Source of the DNA: Planctomycetota bacterium
GTDB taxonomy: Bacteria > Planctomycetota > UBA1135 > GCA-002748355
DNA: 37,248 nt
Assembly (NCBI GenBank): GCA_024278315.1
Contig: JAJRTL010000466.1
Location: 1-37,248, forward strand
Direction of reading: 5' to 3'
Below are positions 1-8,700 of the stretch, one piece after another. A program made the position numbers and the translations under genes. The notes beneath the pieces were generated by a model, which was not told the DNA's origin, did not search any database, and worked only from the letters and a program-made list of their open reading frames with translations. Within the stretch, counting starts at the first letter, position 1. Every line of letters begins with the position of its first letter.

Positions 1-2645
1 AGTGTCCGGTAGAGCTTCTCGGCCTCTGACCAGGACTCGCTCTTGACCAGGGCACGTCCCCGGAGAAGGAGGGAGGGTAGATCCGTGAGGCCCTCGAGAA
101 GAGCTGCGGACTTGTCGAAGTCCTCCATCTCATAGTAGGCGTCTGCCTCGAGCCGCCGTACGAGGTTGCGCGTCGCGACCTTGGCATCGAGGCCAGGTCC
201 CTTGCGCCAGGCCTCGTAGAGCACGACGGCCTTGCCGGACTCACCCTGCAGAGCGTGGGCCTGGGCCAGATGAACGCGAATATAGGGGTGGGCGTCGGTC
301 AGCTTCTGCAAGCTGGCCTGATAGCGGACGAGGAGGGCCGCCATGCGCTTGCGCCGCGGCAGGTCGAGCCCATCCAAACCATCGCTGAGCTCCAACAACT
401 GCAGGTAGAGGGCATCCCTCTTTGCGAGGAGGGCCAGCCTCGTCTTCTCGATCTTGTCCCGATCGGCAGTGCCCTCCGAGGTCTCCTCACTGAGGAGATG
501 CAGAGGTGCAGAATCCATGAGCCTCTGCGCACTCTCCCCCAGCCCGGCCTCGATCAGGCGAGTGCTGGCCGCCAGGATCGTGGGCGCGCCCAGTTCTTCA
601 CTCCGCACGAGCCCCGCCAGGGCGTCGTTCATTGCGGGAAGCTGGACGGCGAGTTGCTTGCGCCACTCGGGTCGTGTCTCTCCTTCCGATTCCCAAGCGA
701 CAACGGCTTCGATCAGCTTCTGGAGCGCCAGAGTGGAAACGCGATGGCTCTTGGCTTGTTTGAGGATCGTCTCCCGGAACTGGGAGATGCACCCTGCATC
801 TTGCTCGGCAATCAGCGAACTGCCCACGTCGCTCACGATCTGCAAGGAGTACTGACGACGCAGATCCTCGGTGAGGGGAACGACGGAAGGCGGGAAGTCC
901 TCCAGGGCTTTGCCCGACTCCTTGCGCAGCCTGGCTGACGCATCCCAGATGCAGGTCAGGAGGAAGTCGAGCTCGGCACGGATCAGCTCGTTCAGCTCCT
1001 TGGGCGAGGCGGCTTGCAGCTCACTCGCGATTTTGGTGTTGCCCCAGGCCAGAGCCTTGAGCCGAAGCGCTTCCTCGACCGAGTCGATCTCCGCCAACGC
1101 GACAGTGCTCCGACGATCGCGCGGTTGCACGATGCCACGCAGGGCATTGGAAACCAGATCGTGGGACAACTCACCGAGAATATCGAGGGCCTCGTCGCGA
1201 GCCTTGAGCGGGAGCTTCTTGTCGCGCACGCAGGCCAGGAGCTCGTCCCGCAGCTTCAAGACGAGCTCGGACTGTGACGGAATGCCCAAGCCCTTGAGGC
1301 AGGCGATCCCGGCCTCGACTCCTGCGGCATCCTCACTGAGCCGCCGACTCCGGACATGCTCGAAGACCTTCGCCCTCACTCCATCGCTGGGGAAGAGCGT
1401 CAGCAGTTCGACGATCCTTTTGCTGGGGATGGCCCCCAGGTGCTGGTCGAGATCGGTCAGGAGGATCCCCACGACCTCTTCTTCGTCCTTGCCTCCTGAG
1501 AGGTAGGCCATGTAGGCATACACGGAAAGCCAGGAGACTCTCTGCTCACCACCCGAGCGCCGATAGCCTTGCTTGACGCCCAGCAGCAGACGTTCCAACT
1601 CCTGCAGTTGCGACTTGGCCTCGGAGGGCTTCATCTCGCGCTTCTGGAGACCTGCGTAGAGCTCATCGAGAATGCGAACCTGATGCCTTGCCAGATCCTG
1701 CGCCTCCAAGAGGTAGAGGAACTCGTCCCAGGGCGGATGTTCCTGACTCAGACCCAAGGAGAGGATGCGTCGCACCAGGAGGAAGGCCTTGTCCGAGTTC
1801 AACCTCGCTTGTGCCTCCACCCGCTCCTCGTATTTGCGCGCCAGCTTGAGGGACTCGAGTGCGGTCTCCTTGGCGAGGTCCTCGTAGCTCTTGCTCCGGT
1901 TCAAGACCTCCCAGGCTTGGAAGTCCTCGATGTCGGAGAAGGGCTTGATGCGCAAGGTCAGCCTGGCCAGCGTCTCCTGTGCCAGACCACGCAACTCGAG
2001 ATTGGCCAGCATGGGAGCGATGGCCCCTGCGAGCTTGGGGTCCTCGGTCACGCCCGCGATCTGCAGAACGGCCCGGATCGTCTCCGGCTCGGGATGCCCG
2101 ACGGCACGCTCCAGGGTTGGCCTGGTGATCTCGTCGGGCATGAGCTGGAAGAAGCGCTCCACGCGTTCGCCGAGTGCAGGCTTCTTCCCGCTCTCCCAGG
2201 CATGGATCTCGATGAACCGGGTCAGGTAGGACTGGTAGATCTCGAGTCTGCGCTTGCGACGCTCGTTTCTCTTGAGGTCCAGATCCAAGGCCAGGCGCGA
2301 GGTCAGCGTATCCAGGATCAGTTGGATCGTGCGATCCGAAGCTTTCTTGGGATCCCGGTACTGTGCCAGGACTTCCTTGAGGATGGCCTGCGCCTCGTCG
2401 GCATCGGCCTCCGCCAGGGCCTTCACGGCAGTTTCCAGCTTGGGGCTACCCGCAGGCTCTCGGTCGGGACCGAGCAGAGCGATCCGATACTTCTCCAAGG
2501 CAGTCTTCTGTCCTGCCTCGAGCTGGACGGGAACCTCACCCCATGGGTCCTTGCGCGTCTGGCAGGAGAACGACAAGAACACCAGGACCACGAAGGCGAG
2601 TGCCACATCGCATCCCAGTCGCAGTCGAGGGGAGGTGATGATCAC
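1..2645 (-). CDS. Large secreted TPR/helical-repeat protein, probable lipoprotein (C-terminus outside window)
   Basis: The minus-strand frame is open from the left edge to a GTG at 2645, giving at least 881 codons with no stop. The GTG at 2645 is chosen because it precedes a typical export signal: basic residues (RLRLG), a hydrophobic stretch (VALAFVVLVFLSFS), then Cys28 followed by Gln. The lipobox is imperfect (S-F-S-C), so lipidation is uncertain, and the frame stays open upstream of 2645. The mature part is rich in Ala, Leu, Glu and Arg in helical-repeat style. Near the left edge it reads like tetratricopeptide repeats (for example KAVVLYEAW and LEADAYYEMEDFDKSAALLE). This suggests a periplasmic or outer-membrane scaffold. 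No enzyme motif was recognised. The three small genes at 2997-4826 lie upstream in the same orientation. Confidence 0.7.
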   Translation of the reverse strand, partial: MIITSPRLRLGCDVALAFVVLVFLSFSCQTRKDPWGEVPVQLEAGQKTALEKYRIALLGPDREPAGSPKLETAVKALAEADADEAQAILKEVLAQYRDPKKASDRTIQLILDTLTSRLALDLDLKRNERRKRRLEIYQSYLTRFIEIHAWESGKKPALGERVERFFQLMPDEITRPTLERAVGHPEPETIRAVLQIAGVTEDPKLAGAIAPMLANLELRGLAQETLARLTLRIKPFSDIEDFQAWEVLNRSKSYEDLAKETALESLKLARKYEERVEAQARLNSDKAFLLVRRILSLGLSQEHPPWDEFLYLLEAQDLARHQVRILDELYAGLQKREMKPSEAKSQLQELERLLLGVKQGYRRSGGEQRVSWLSVYAYMAYLSGGKDEEEVVGILLTDLDQHLGAIPSKRIVELLTLFPSDGVRAKVFEHVRSRRLSEDAAGVEAGIACLKGLGIPSQSELVLKLRDELLACVRDKKLPLKARDEALDILGELSHDLVSNALRGIVQPRDRRSTVALAEIDSVEEALRLKALAWGNTKIASELQAASPKELNELIRAELDFLLTCIWDASARLRKESGKALEDFPPSVVPLTEDLRRQYSLQIVSDVGSSLIAEQDAGCISQFRETILKQAKSHRVSTLALQKLIEAVVAWESEGETRPEWRKQLAVQLPAMNDALAGLVRSEELGAPTILAASTRLIEAGLGESAQRLMDSAPLHLLSEETSEGTADRDKIEKTRLALLAKRDALYLQLLELSDGLDGLDLPRRKRMAALLVRYQASLQKLTDAHPYIRVHLAQAHALQGESGKAVVLYEAWRKGPGLDAKVATRNLVRRLEADAYYEMEDFDKSAALLEGLTDLPSLLLRGRALVKSESWSEAEKLYRT

Positions 2646-2996
2646 CCGAGCCGCTGGATCGCTCCGGGCACCGAGCAGCTTCCGGGTGCCGCGGGGGCAT
2701 CCCGTTCGATTCGGGCCTGTGGCCCTTTCTGCACCAGGGTTCAATCTCGTCCTGACCAATGGATCCAGCTTTTCGGCCTGCCCACCTCTCGGCGGGACCT
2801 CTGCAGAAGCCCCCGGAATCCCCCCGGGGCCCATCCTAACTCCAATCCCTTTTCGAAACTCCGGTGGATACGCCGAAAAGGGCCCATGGGAACGATGCAT
2901 CCAGCCCAGTCGGCAATCCCACCGGATCGAAGAGAAGTCCCCCCTACTTTTCGGGCGCTTGGACCTCTGCCTTGAGCCTTCGAGCAGCGATCCCTA
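2646..2996. other. 351-bp intergenic region with inverted repeats
   Basis: No convincing gene was found on either strand. The region holds a perfect 9-bp inverted repeat (CCCTTTTCG at 2847-2855 and CGAAAAGGG at 2874-2882, 18-nt loop), a GC-rich 6-bp hairpin (CCCCGG 2811-2816 with CCGGGG 2824-2829), and further TTTTCGG copies near 2770 and 2946. It precedes the large secreted protein gene, so it probably carries that gene's promoter and the terminator of the gene ending at 2997. Confidence 0.5.
2847..2882. promoter_or_regulatory. Perfect 9-bp inverted repeat (operator or stem-loop)
   Basis: CCCTTTTCG and CGAAAAGGG form exact arms separated by 18 nt, about 200 bp upstream of the start at 2645. 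There is no T tract directly after either arm, so an operator or leader structure is as likely as a terminator. Confidence 0.4.
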
Positions 2997-3731
2997 TCAG
3001 CTTTCGAAGAGTGAGATCCGGGCTTGCGCACGCTCGAGAATCCGCCGTTCCTCGGGGCTCAAGAAGGGTGCCAGGGCCTCTTCGGCGAACTCGAGGGCCG
3101 GTCGGTAGTCGCGGTAGCGCCTGGGGCGGAAGCCCATCATCGGCACTCGCTTTCGAAATCGATCTGCCAAGGCCTCGAAGCCACGATCCAGCAGCCGCTC
3201 ATGGATAAAGGCACAGAACAACTCGACCACACGCGGAGAGTGGAACCTCCACCGCGCAGGCCACTCGCCATGGACGATGACCGTGTCGTAAGATCTCAGG
3301 ATCCGGCCTTGCTCCAGCACATGGCGCACCGGCAGCTTTCCATCCAGGGCATCCAAGAACCGCTGGAACAGCGCCTTGCTGTCGACCCGCAGCGCTTCCT
3401 GGAAAGCATACCTCCCTCGCCAGAAACCCAGGACCTCGACACGCATCCGGTCCCGCAGGATCCCTGGCCGGGCCTTTACCTCACCATCCCGGGTCGCCCG
3501 GGCACCGACGATCCCTTGGGTCGGGCTCGGCACGAGGTTGAAGGCGAAGACCTCGGGAAGGATCCACGGCCAGTCCGCGGAGGTCGATGGCAGGATGGAA
3601 CGGTAGCCTCCACGCGCATCGGGCGCAGGCAATCCAAGGAGAGGAGACGAGGAAGCGACTCCTTCGATCGGGAAATCTTGTGGAGTGGAACTGAACACGG
3701 CTTGAGATTCGAACCGACCATTGTCACCCAA
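2997..3731 (-). CDS. Uncharacterised protein, 244 aa
   Basis: I do not recognise a family. The product has an ordinary soluble composition, and its C-terminal half is rich in charged helices (RFRKRVPMMGFRPRRYRDY, then LSPEERRILERAQARISLFES). No signal peptide or membrane segment is visible. The farthest start is a TTG at 3731. The first 40 or so residues are poor in secondary-structure-like pattern, so the real start may lie inside (for example a GTG about 12 codons downstream). It is the third of three same-strand genes after the STAS-like gene at 4425-4826, with a 133-bp gap from its upstream neighbour. The opposite strand is also open here, but its translation looks like an antisense shadow. 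Confidence 0.55.
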   Translation of the reverse strand: MGDNGRFESQAVFSSTPQDFPIEGVASSSPLLGLPAPDARGGYRSILPSTSADWPWILPEVFAFNLVPSPTQGIVGARATRDGEVKARPGILRDRMRVEVLGFWRGRYAFQEALRVDSKALFQRFLDALDGKLPVRHVLEQGRILRSYDTVIVHGEWPARWRFHSPRVVELFCAFIHERLLDRGFEALADRFRKRVPMMGFRPRRYRDYRPALEFAEEALAPFLSPEERRILERAQARISLFES

Positions 3732-3864
3732 TCATGGGGACTTGTGAATGGCCCCCTTTCTGCCCGAAGCACATCGAGAGGCCGCAGAGACCAAAGCCCC
3801 AAACCAACGGGGGTTCGTACCCGACCCATCAGGAACCGCGCTGACACAGACACCGGAAGCGGCT

Positions 3865-4407
3865 TCAGTCTGGCTCGCCGGCTACGAGATAGAAGGCCTC
3901 CAACCGCGCACCACCAAGGTCCACACGGGTCAGATCCTCGATCTTCATGATGGTCGGCTCCGATGCCCAGAGAGCATCATCATCCACCTCGAGCACGAGG
4001 GCGCGCTGTTCATCGACCTCCATGACCCGTCCCTGACGCGAAACCCCGGGCTCGATCTCATCTCGGTAGAAGCCGACGACCGGTAGATGCTGGATCGAGG
4101 TCTCCAGCAGCGTCACCATGCTCTCGATGGAGAGAGCGGGTAGCTCGATCTCATCTTCTCCGCGCAACCGGAGCGCTTCTTCCACGAACTTCGCGTGCGG
4201 ATGGGGAGACGTGCATTCCACGAGATCACGCGGTCTCAACACGCGCATCCCGTCCAAGTGGAAACCGGCATCGAGCGTGAGGAACAGGACCAGATCGCGC
4301 TCGACCTCGATGGGAAAACAGCTCTGGGGCTGATCGGAGTATCGCGTACGCACCTGGACGAGGGATGCCTCGTCCCGTGCCTCGGAGAGGATACTGGGGT
4401 CGATCAC
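3865..4407 (-). CDS. Uncharacterised soluble protein, 180 aa
   Basis: The translation is acidic and well balanced, with alternating beta-like segments (DLVLFLTLDAGFHLDGMRVL, RALVLEVDDDALW, RVDLGGARLEAFYLVAG). No family was recognised and no signal or membrane segment is visible. The start is a GTG at 4407, 17 bases after the TAG of the STAS-like gene, so the two genes are probably co-transcribed. The repeated short 'ValLeuGluVal' strands would fit a small beta-barrel or PilZ-like fold, but this is only a guess. Confidence 0.65.
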   Translation of the reverse strand: MIDPSILSEARDEASLVQVRTRYSDQPQSCFPIEVERDLVLFLTLDAGFHLDGMRVLRPRDLVECTSPHPHAKFVEEALRLRGEDEIELPALSIESMVTLLETSIQHLPVVGFYRDEIEPGVSRQGRVMEVDEQRALVLEVDDDALWASEPTIMKIEDLTRVDLGGARLEAFYLVAGEPD

Positions 4408-4424
4408 GGAGTCCCGACCGGCCC

Positions 4425-4826
4425 CTAACAGGCCGGAAACGCCGTCTGGGAACTGTAGATCCAGTCCTCGGCGATATCGAGATTCCTGAACACCTGGATG
4501 CCCCCGCGCCCCCTCGTCTCGGCGAGGTCCTGGAACATGCGCGCCATGCAGTAGGCAGCCTCATTCCCCACGACGATGGCCACATGCCTCTCATCGGGAT
4601 CGGGCCGAAGCGTGGCCTCCGCACCCAGAAACTGTTCGCACTCCTCGTACGTACAGTAGATCTGCGAGCCTTCCCGGAAGTCCCATATCTCGTCGTACCG
4701 GCTCTCGTACTCCGGATCGGCCATGAGGGACTTGAGGCTATCGAGCCATTGACGGGGAGTCACACTCCCGGCGCTGATGCCGCGAACCAAACGGTTGTGA
4801 GGTTGGATCTGGGTCTTCAGGCTCAT
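4425..4826 (-). CDS. STAS/SpoIIAA-like small protein, 133 aa
   Basis: The product resembles a common group of small proteins of about 130 residues with a SpoIIAA/STAS-like layout: an N-terminal 'IQPHNRLVRG' strand, a central 'YDEIWDFREGSQI' strand, 'HVAIVVGNEAAYCMARMFQDLAE', and a C-terminal 'IQVFRNLDIAEDWI'. Members of this group are uncharacterised and are thought to be regulatory or binding proteins without catalytic residues. The ATG at 4826 is preferred over an upstream start at 4868 because GGGGGG lies 5 bases before it and homologous proteins begin at this strand. It leads a short minus-strand gene group ending near 2997. Confidence 0.65.
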   Translation of the reverse strand: MSLKTQIQPHNRLVRGISAGSVTPRQWLDSLKSLMADPEYESRYDEIWDFREGSQIYCTYEECEQFLGAEATLRPDPDERHVAIVVGNEAAYCMARMFQDLAETRGRGGIQVFRNLDIAEDWIYSSQTAFPAC

Positions 4827-4999
4827 GCCTACCCCCCAGGGTATTAAGGATGTTTCAGGATCAAGCAATGGCTCCTAGTGAGGGTGATCGACCAAGGTTT
4901 CCCAACGATTCACAAGATTCTAGAAAAAACACCCGGAAGCCCGATCACACGGATGGATGCAAGGGTCGATTCTTTTCGAGCCTGGGCAGCCCTACCCAG

Positions 5000-5614
5000 T
5001 CACAGATCGGTGGTCCGACCCAAGATCGCAAGCAACTCCATCGCGCGTTGATCGATCCGCCCGCCCGGGTTGCTGAAACGGAGATCGCTGAGTTCCTTGA
5101 AGTGACGCGCCCGGCGCGTCAACAGCAGTCGCATCTCCTCCTGGATGCCTCTCCCCAACAACCGGGGGCGACTGCCCATGCCGCCGGACATTCGGACGCG
5201 TCGCTCCAGCTCACGGGGTTCGCATTCGATCCAGACACCCCGCCAGTGCTTCTCTTGCCTCAACATCTTGAGGGTCTGCCGGATCTCCGGGCTCTCGACA
5301 CTCCCCCCGCCGAGGGAGAGGATCCGCTTCCCCTTCAGCAGGCCGCCGAGCTCGAACTTCAGCTGGCGAGCCTCGACCTTCCGGAACATCTCCTCACCAA
5401 AGTCCTCCAGGACCTCTCCGACAGGCCGGCCCTCACGCTTGGCGATGCTCGCATCGAGATCCACATGCTCGAAACCCAGTTGCTGCGCCAGCTCCTCACC
5501 CAAGCTGGTCTTGCCCGATCCTCTGAGGCCCAGCAGATACAGGCCGACCAGGTCTCGGCCGATGCCAGCGATGCCACCGGCCGATCCTGGATCCGTATCG
5601 CCCGGGGCATCCAA
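5000..5614 (-). CDS. aroK: Shikimate kinase, TTG start
   Basis: Phosphorylates shikimate with ATP in the chorismate pathway (cytoplasm). The 204-residue product has the P-loop GLRGSGKT (29-36), the DLD shikimate/Mg site (52-54), a GGG motif before residue 110 and the arginine-rich lid segment GMGSRPRLLG. No ATG or GTG exists in a sensible place. The TTG at 5614 is chosen because GGAG lies 8 bases upstream, inside the end of aroDE, and the aroDE TGA ends only two bases before it, which indicates translational coupling. A Gly/Asp-rich tail of about 20 residues precedes the P-loop strand. With the AroDE fusion upstream it supplies three consecutive steps, from 3-dehydroquinate to shikimate 3-phosphate. 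Confidence 0.93.
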   Translation of the reverse strand: MDAPGDTDPGSAGGIAGIGRDLVGLYLLGLRGSGKTSLGEELAQQLGFEHVDLDASIAKREGRPVGEVLEDFGEEMFRKVEARQLKFELGGLLKGKRILSLGGGSVESPEIRQTLKMLRQEKHWRGVWIECEPRELERRVRMSGGMGSRPRLLGRGIQEEMRLLLTRRARHFKELSDLRFSNPGGRIDQRAMELLAILGRTTDL

Positions 5615-5616
5615 GA

Positions 5617-7134
5617 TCAGGTCTCCAACGAGCGCAGGTCTCGTCCTTCGGGCCCCAGAAGGAGTGCCAGACTTTGGAGTCCAGGGAGGCTCTGCTTGGA
5701 TCCGAGGACATGGGCGATCTGGAACCAGGCCTGGTGGAGGAACATCCAGAGACCCGAGACCGGTCGCGCCCCCGCACGCTCGGCGCGCCTGAGGAGCTCG
5801 GTGTGGGCCGGTCGGTAGACCATGTCCAGGACCACGGCTCCCGCGGGGATGTCCTCGACCTCGAGTAGGCAGGCGGTACCACTGGACTCGTCTGAAAGGG
5901 AACCCACGGGCGTGGCATTCACGATGATCTGCGGCTCGAACTGCCGGATGGCCTTCGAGTCGATCGGGATCAGCGGGATCTCGTAGGGACGTGTGAAATC
6001 CTTGATGCGACCCTGCGTCCTGCAGGCCACATGCACCTCGCAACCATCCTTCATGAGAGCCAGGATGGCCGCACGTGCGCCCCCGCCCGACCCGATGACC
6101 AGGGCGCGACAGCCCTCGGGGATGCGCTGATTGGGCCAGGCACTCTTGAGCGCGCGTCGCACGCCCTCGACATCCGTATTCTGCCCGACCAGCATGCCAT
6201 CCCGATGGATGATCGTATTGACGGCGCCACACTCCTTGGCTTCACGCCCGATGCCGTCCAGGAGCCCCAGGACCCGGCTCTTGTGGGGAGCCGTGACGGA
6301 GAGGCCCAGGAATCTCGGACCAAAGGTGCGCAGATGGGCCAGGAGCGTCTCGGGATGCTTGGTGTCGAAGGGGAGGTACACCGGCACCTCACGAAGCCAA
6401 CGACCCAGCCCGTTGTGGAGGCGATAGCCCAGGCTGTTCTGAACAGGTGAACCCATGAGGCCCCAGAAACAGATGTCGGTCCCCAGGCTCTTGGCCCGGA
6501 AAACCTCCAGCGCATCGAACAGCTCCGGCTGCCCCGGCGCAGCCTCCTGTCCTGGTCCGAGAGCGGTATAGAGGAAGGGCGCTCCCTGCATCAGGGCCAG
6601 ATAGCGCGAGGCGACGCCTGCCTCTCCGGCCAGGAAGGCCACCAAGGGCACGGGGTAGTGCCTGCGATAGAGTTCGCCCACCACGCGGAGGTCTGCCGCG
6701 TCGTATCCCATGAGCGTGACCTTGACCGCATCGGCACCCGAGTAGGCCATCCGGTCCACGATGTTGAGAAGGTCCCGGGGAGCTCCATCGAGCTTGTGGT
6801 AGGAGCGCAGGAGGCGCGTCCGCAGACCACCCGGCAGGCTCAGGCCTTCCCAGTGCTCCACATCGATCCACTCGGCTCCGCCCTCGGCGGCCGCCACCAA
6901 CAACTCGCGACGCAGGTCGGGATCCCCGGTGAAGCTACCGCCATCCTCCTTGACCCTGCAGGAGGCCAACACCGGGGCCGGGCTGTTGCGGACCAGCTCC
7001 AGGACAGCAGTCGGAGAGGAGAACAGATCCAGGCGATACTCCACCATGTCCGCACCGCACATCTGGGCACGACGACAGGCATCCAGCCCCAACTCCACCG
7101 ACTCGGGGATCAGCGTGGTGACGATTCGACTCAT
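5617..7134 (-). CDS. aroDE: Bifunctional 3-dehydroquinate dehydratase (type I) / shikimate dehydrogenase
   Basis: Residues 1 to about 215 are a type I 3-dehydroquinate dehydratase: Glu32 in DMVEYRLDLF, His113 in SYHKLDGAP, and the Schiff-base Lys138 in DAVKVTL. Residues from about 222 onward are a shikimate dehydrogenase: GLMGSPVQNS (225-234), Lys285 in TAPHKS, Asp321 in NTD, an NADP-binding GSGGGAR (348-354) and NATPVG (406-411). The fused enzyme converts 3-dehydroquinate to shikimate. The same domain order is found in plants, chlamydiae and several Planctomycetota. ATG at 7134 has AAGG upstream. The gap to the preceding DUF2520 gene is 102 bp; the following aroK is coupled at its end. Confidence 0.95.
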   Translation of the reverse strand: MSRIVTTLIPESVELGLDACRRAQMCGADMVEYRLDLFSSPTAVLELVRNSPAPVLASCRVKEDGGSFTGDPDLRRELLVAAAEGGAEWIDVEHWEGLSLPGGLRTRLLRSYHKLDGAPRDLLNIVDRMAYSGADAVKVTLMGYDAADLRVVGELYRRHYPVPLVAFLAGEAGVASRYLALMQGAPFLYTALGPGQEAAPGQPELFDALEVFRAKSLGTDICFWGLMGSPVQNSLGYRLHNGLGRWLREVPVYLPFDTKHPETLLAHLRTFGPRFLGLSVTAPHKSRVLGLLDGIGREAKECGAVNTIIHRDGMLVGQNTDVEGVRRALKSAWPNQRIPEGCRALVIGSGGGARAAILALMKDGCEVHVACRTQGRIKDFTRPYEIPLIPIDSKAIRQFEPQIIVNATPVGSLSDESSGTACLLEVEDIPAGAVVLDMVYRPAHTELLRRAERAGARPVSGLWMFLHQAWFQIAHVLGSKQSLPGLQSLALLLGPEGRDLRSLET

Positions 7135-7206
7135 GTCCCTTCAATCTAACCGGAATCAGGCCCGATCTCGATACGTCGTATGGGCAGATCCCCGGGAGTT
7201 CCGGCC

Positions 7207-7245
7207 GGACTTGGGCACCGACTTGGGTGCTCGACTTCAAGGCGA
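7207..7245. repeat. Degenerate 13-bp tandem repeat, about three copies
   Basis: GGACTTGGGCACC, GACTTGGGTGCTC and GACTTCAAGGCGA follow each other in register between the DUF2520 gene and aroDE. The last unit overlaps the DUF2520 stop region. The third unit is only about half conserved. Confidence 0.4.
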
Positions 7246-8115
7246 CTGGAGGAGTGCCTCGAGCGCATGGCACTTCTCGGGATCCAGTCCACCGCGGCCA
7301 GCGATCACCAGGGCTTCGCGCATGAGTGCACGATAGAGCGGTAGCAGTTCGGGAGCCCCCTCGCCCAGCGCTTGCAGGTGCAGTGACACGAGCCTGGCAT
7401 CGCCACGATGTACCGGACCGGTGAGAGCGGCTTCGGGCATCATGCTCTCGAGCGGATCCAGTGCGGAGACCACGAGGTCCAGAGCCTCGCGTTGCCCCAG
7501 GCTGTCACCACCGGCCTTGCGCAAGAGCTGGAGGCCCGCAGAGAAGAGCGCCGTGAAACCGTTGGCCAGCAGAGCCGCCGCCGCGTGATAGAGCGCCGGG
7601 TCCAGATCGGGACACCAGAGAGGGCGCGCCCCCATGCACTCGGCCAGGGCGCAGAGACTCTCGCGAGCCTCCTCGTCGCCTTGGATCACCAAGGGAGAAG
7701 CGTCCAGGCGCGAACCCTCGGGCAGGCTGCGCAGCGGGTGCATCATCGCCAACTCGAGCCCACGATCCTCGAAGGGAGCGAGACCGGCCTGTCCCTTGGA
7801 GCCCGAGGCATGGATCACGAATCGTGTCTTGCGCTGTTGCGGGCCGGGATCCTCGGCCAGGAGGGCCTGGACGAAAGCCTCGAAGGCATCGTCGGCCACA
7901 GCGATGAAGATGGCGTCCGCCTGGAAGAGCTCAGCCAGCTCGAGATTGCGGGCCGAATCCGGCAGGAGAGCCTGGGCCCGCAGGTCGGCCCAGCGTGCAG
8001 CACTGCGCACATGGACACCCAACACCGAAGGCTGACAGGGAGGCAGGGATCGCAGGATGGCGCTGGCCACGCGGCCGCCACCGGCGATGGCGATGGATTG
8101 GATCTGGGCAACCAT
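7237..8115 (-). CDS. Rossmann-fold / DUF2520 domain protein
   Basis: The N-terminus has a nucleotide-binding beta-alpha-beta start (IAIAGGGRVASAILRSL, where many members have GxGxxG). A second domain matches the DUF2520 pattern: ALYHAAAALLANGFTALFSAG, then a helical region with DPLESMMPEAALTGPVHRGD. The layout is that of ketopantoate-reductase or pyrroline-carboxylate-reductase-like oxidoreductases, and the substrate is not established. Family members are often near pantothenate genes, and panC lies three genes upstream here, which fits a role near coenzyme A or one-carbon metabolism; this is inference. Starts at ATG 8115, 36 bp after spoVG. The 292-residue length is normal for the family. 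Confidence 0.85.
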   Translation of the reverse strand: MVAQIQSIAIAGGGRVASAILRSLPPCQPSVLGVHVRSAARWADLRAQALLPDSARNLELAELFQADAIFIAVADDAFEAFVQALLAEDPGPQQRKTRFVIHASGSKGQAGLAPFEDRGLELAMMHPLRSLPEGSRLDASPLVIQGDEEARESLCALAECMGARPLWCPDLDPALYHAAAALLANGFTALFSAGLQLLRKAGGDSLGQREALDLVVSALDPLESMMPEAALTGPVHRGDARLVSLHLQALGEGAPELLPLYRALMREALVIAGRGGLDPEKCHALEALLQSP

Positions 8116-8151
8116 GGGGAGACTCTATCGCGACAGGCGTCGTCAGCGGAT

Positions 8152-8655
8152 CTAGTTTCCCGCTTCAACGGCACCATTGCCGTGGGCGACGCTCGGTACA
8201 CCACGCGCAGACACGGCGGGCACCGGATCTTCGTAGTCCAGGTCATCGAAACGGGGCGCCACGTAGCCAGCCCTGCGCGACGCTTCGATCTCCAGCCGAT
8301 AGCCGGCCAGGATCGCCGTCTGCACGCGACAGCGCGTCTCGGCATTGATCGGATGGGCGACATCCGCGTAGAGCTTGCGACTGTCCAGGTTGGATTCGCC
8401 CGTGCGCGCCCTCGTCGGCCGTCCACACTCGTTGCAGAACCTGGCCCGGAGCGAGTTCTTGCACCCACAGTGATGGCAACGTCCCATGAGCTTCCGGCTG
8501 GGCATCGCCACGAAGAGTCCCTTGCTCCCTTCGATGATCTTGAGATCGCGGATGACGATCTCGTCATCGAAGGTGATCGAGCAGAAAGCCTTGAGCTTGT
8601 CTCTGCGATCTTCCATGGGCGCCATGAGCTTGATGCGGATTTCGGTGACCTTCAC
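8152..8655 (-). CDS. spoVG: SpoVG-family protein with an inserted Cys4 zinc ribbon
   Basis: SpoVG proteins are small nucleic-acid-binding regulators. The core is clear: MKVTEIRIKL at the start, FCSITFDDEIVIRDLKIIEG, GLFVAMPSRK (46-55) and YADVAHPIN further on. Between MPSRK and YADVAHPIN, where the Bacillus protein has only a few residues, there is an insertion of about 35 residues with Cys60, Cys63, Cys74 and Cys77 spaced as a CxxC...CxxC zinc ribbon. From memory, Planctomycetota SpoVG proteins share this insertion. There is also a C-terminal tail of about 35 residues rich in Asp, Val and Ala. ispE lies 45 bp upstream; the ispE-spoVG neighbourhood is also known in Bacillus. Confidence 0.92.
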   Translation of the reverse strand: MKVTEIRIKLMAPMEDRRDKLKAFCSITFDDEIVIRDLKIIEGSKGLFVAMPSRKLMGRCHHCGCKNSLRARFCNECGRPTRARTGESNLDSRKLYADVAHPINAETRCRVQTAILAGYRLEIEASRRAGYVAPRFDDLDYEDPVPAVSARGVPSVAHGNGAVEAGN

Positions 8656-8700
8656 GTTGCTGTCCTCTTCCGCGCCGCGAGTCCACTCTGGCCTGCACAG

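Noticed and set aside
1569-2975. Long plus-strand open frame opposite the TPR-like gene
   Set aside because: Its translation is low in hydrophobic structure and rich in Leu/Gln/Gly from GC skew; the minus strand has a signal peptide and regular helical repeats.
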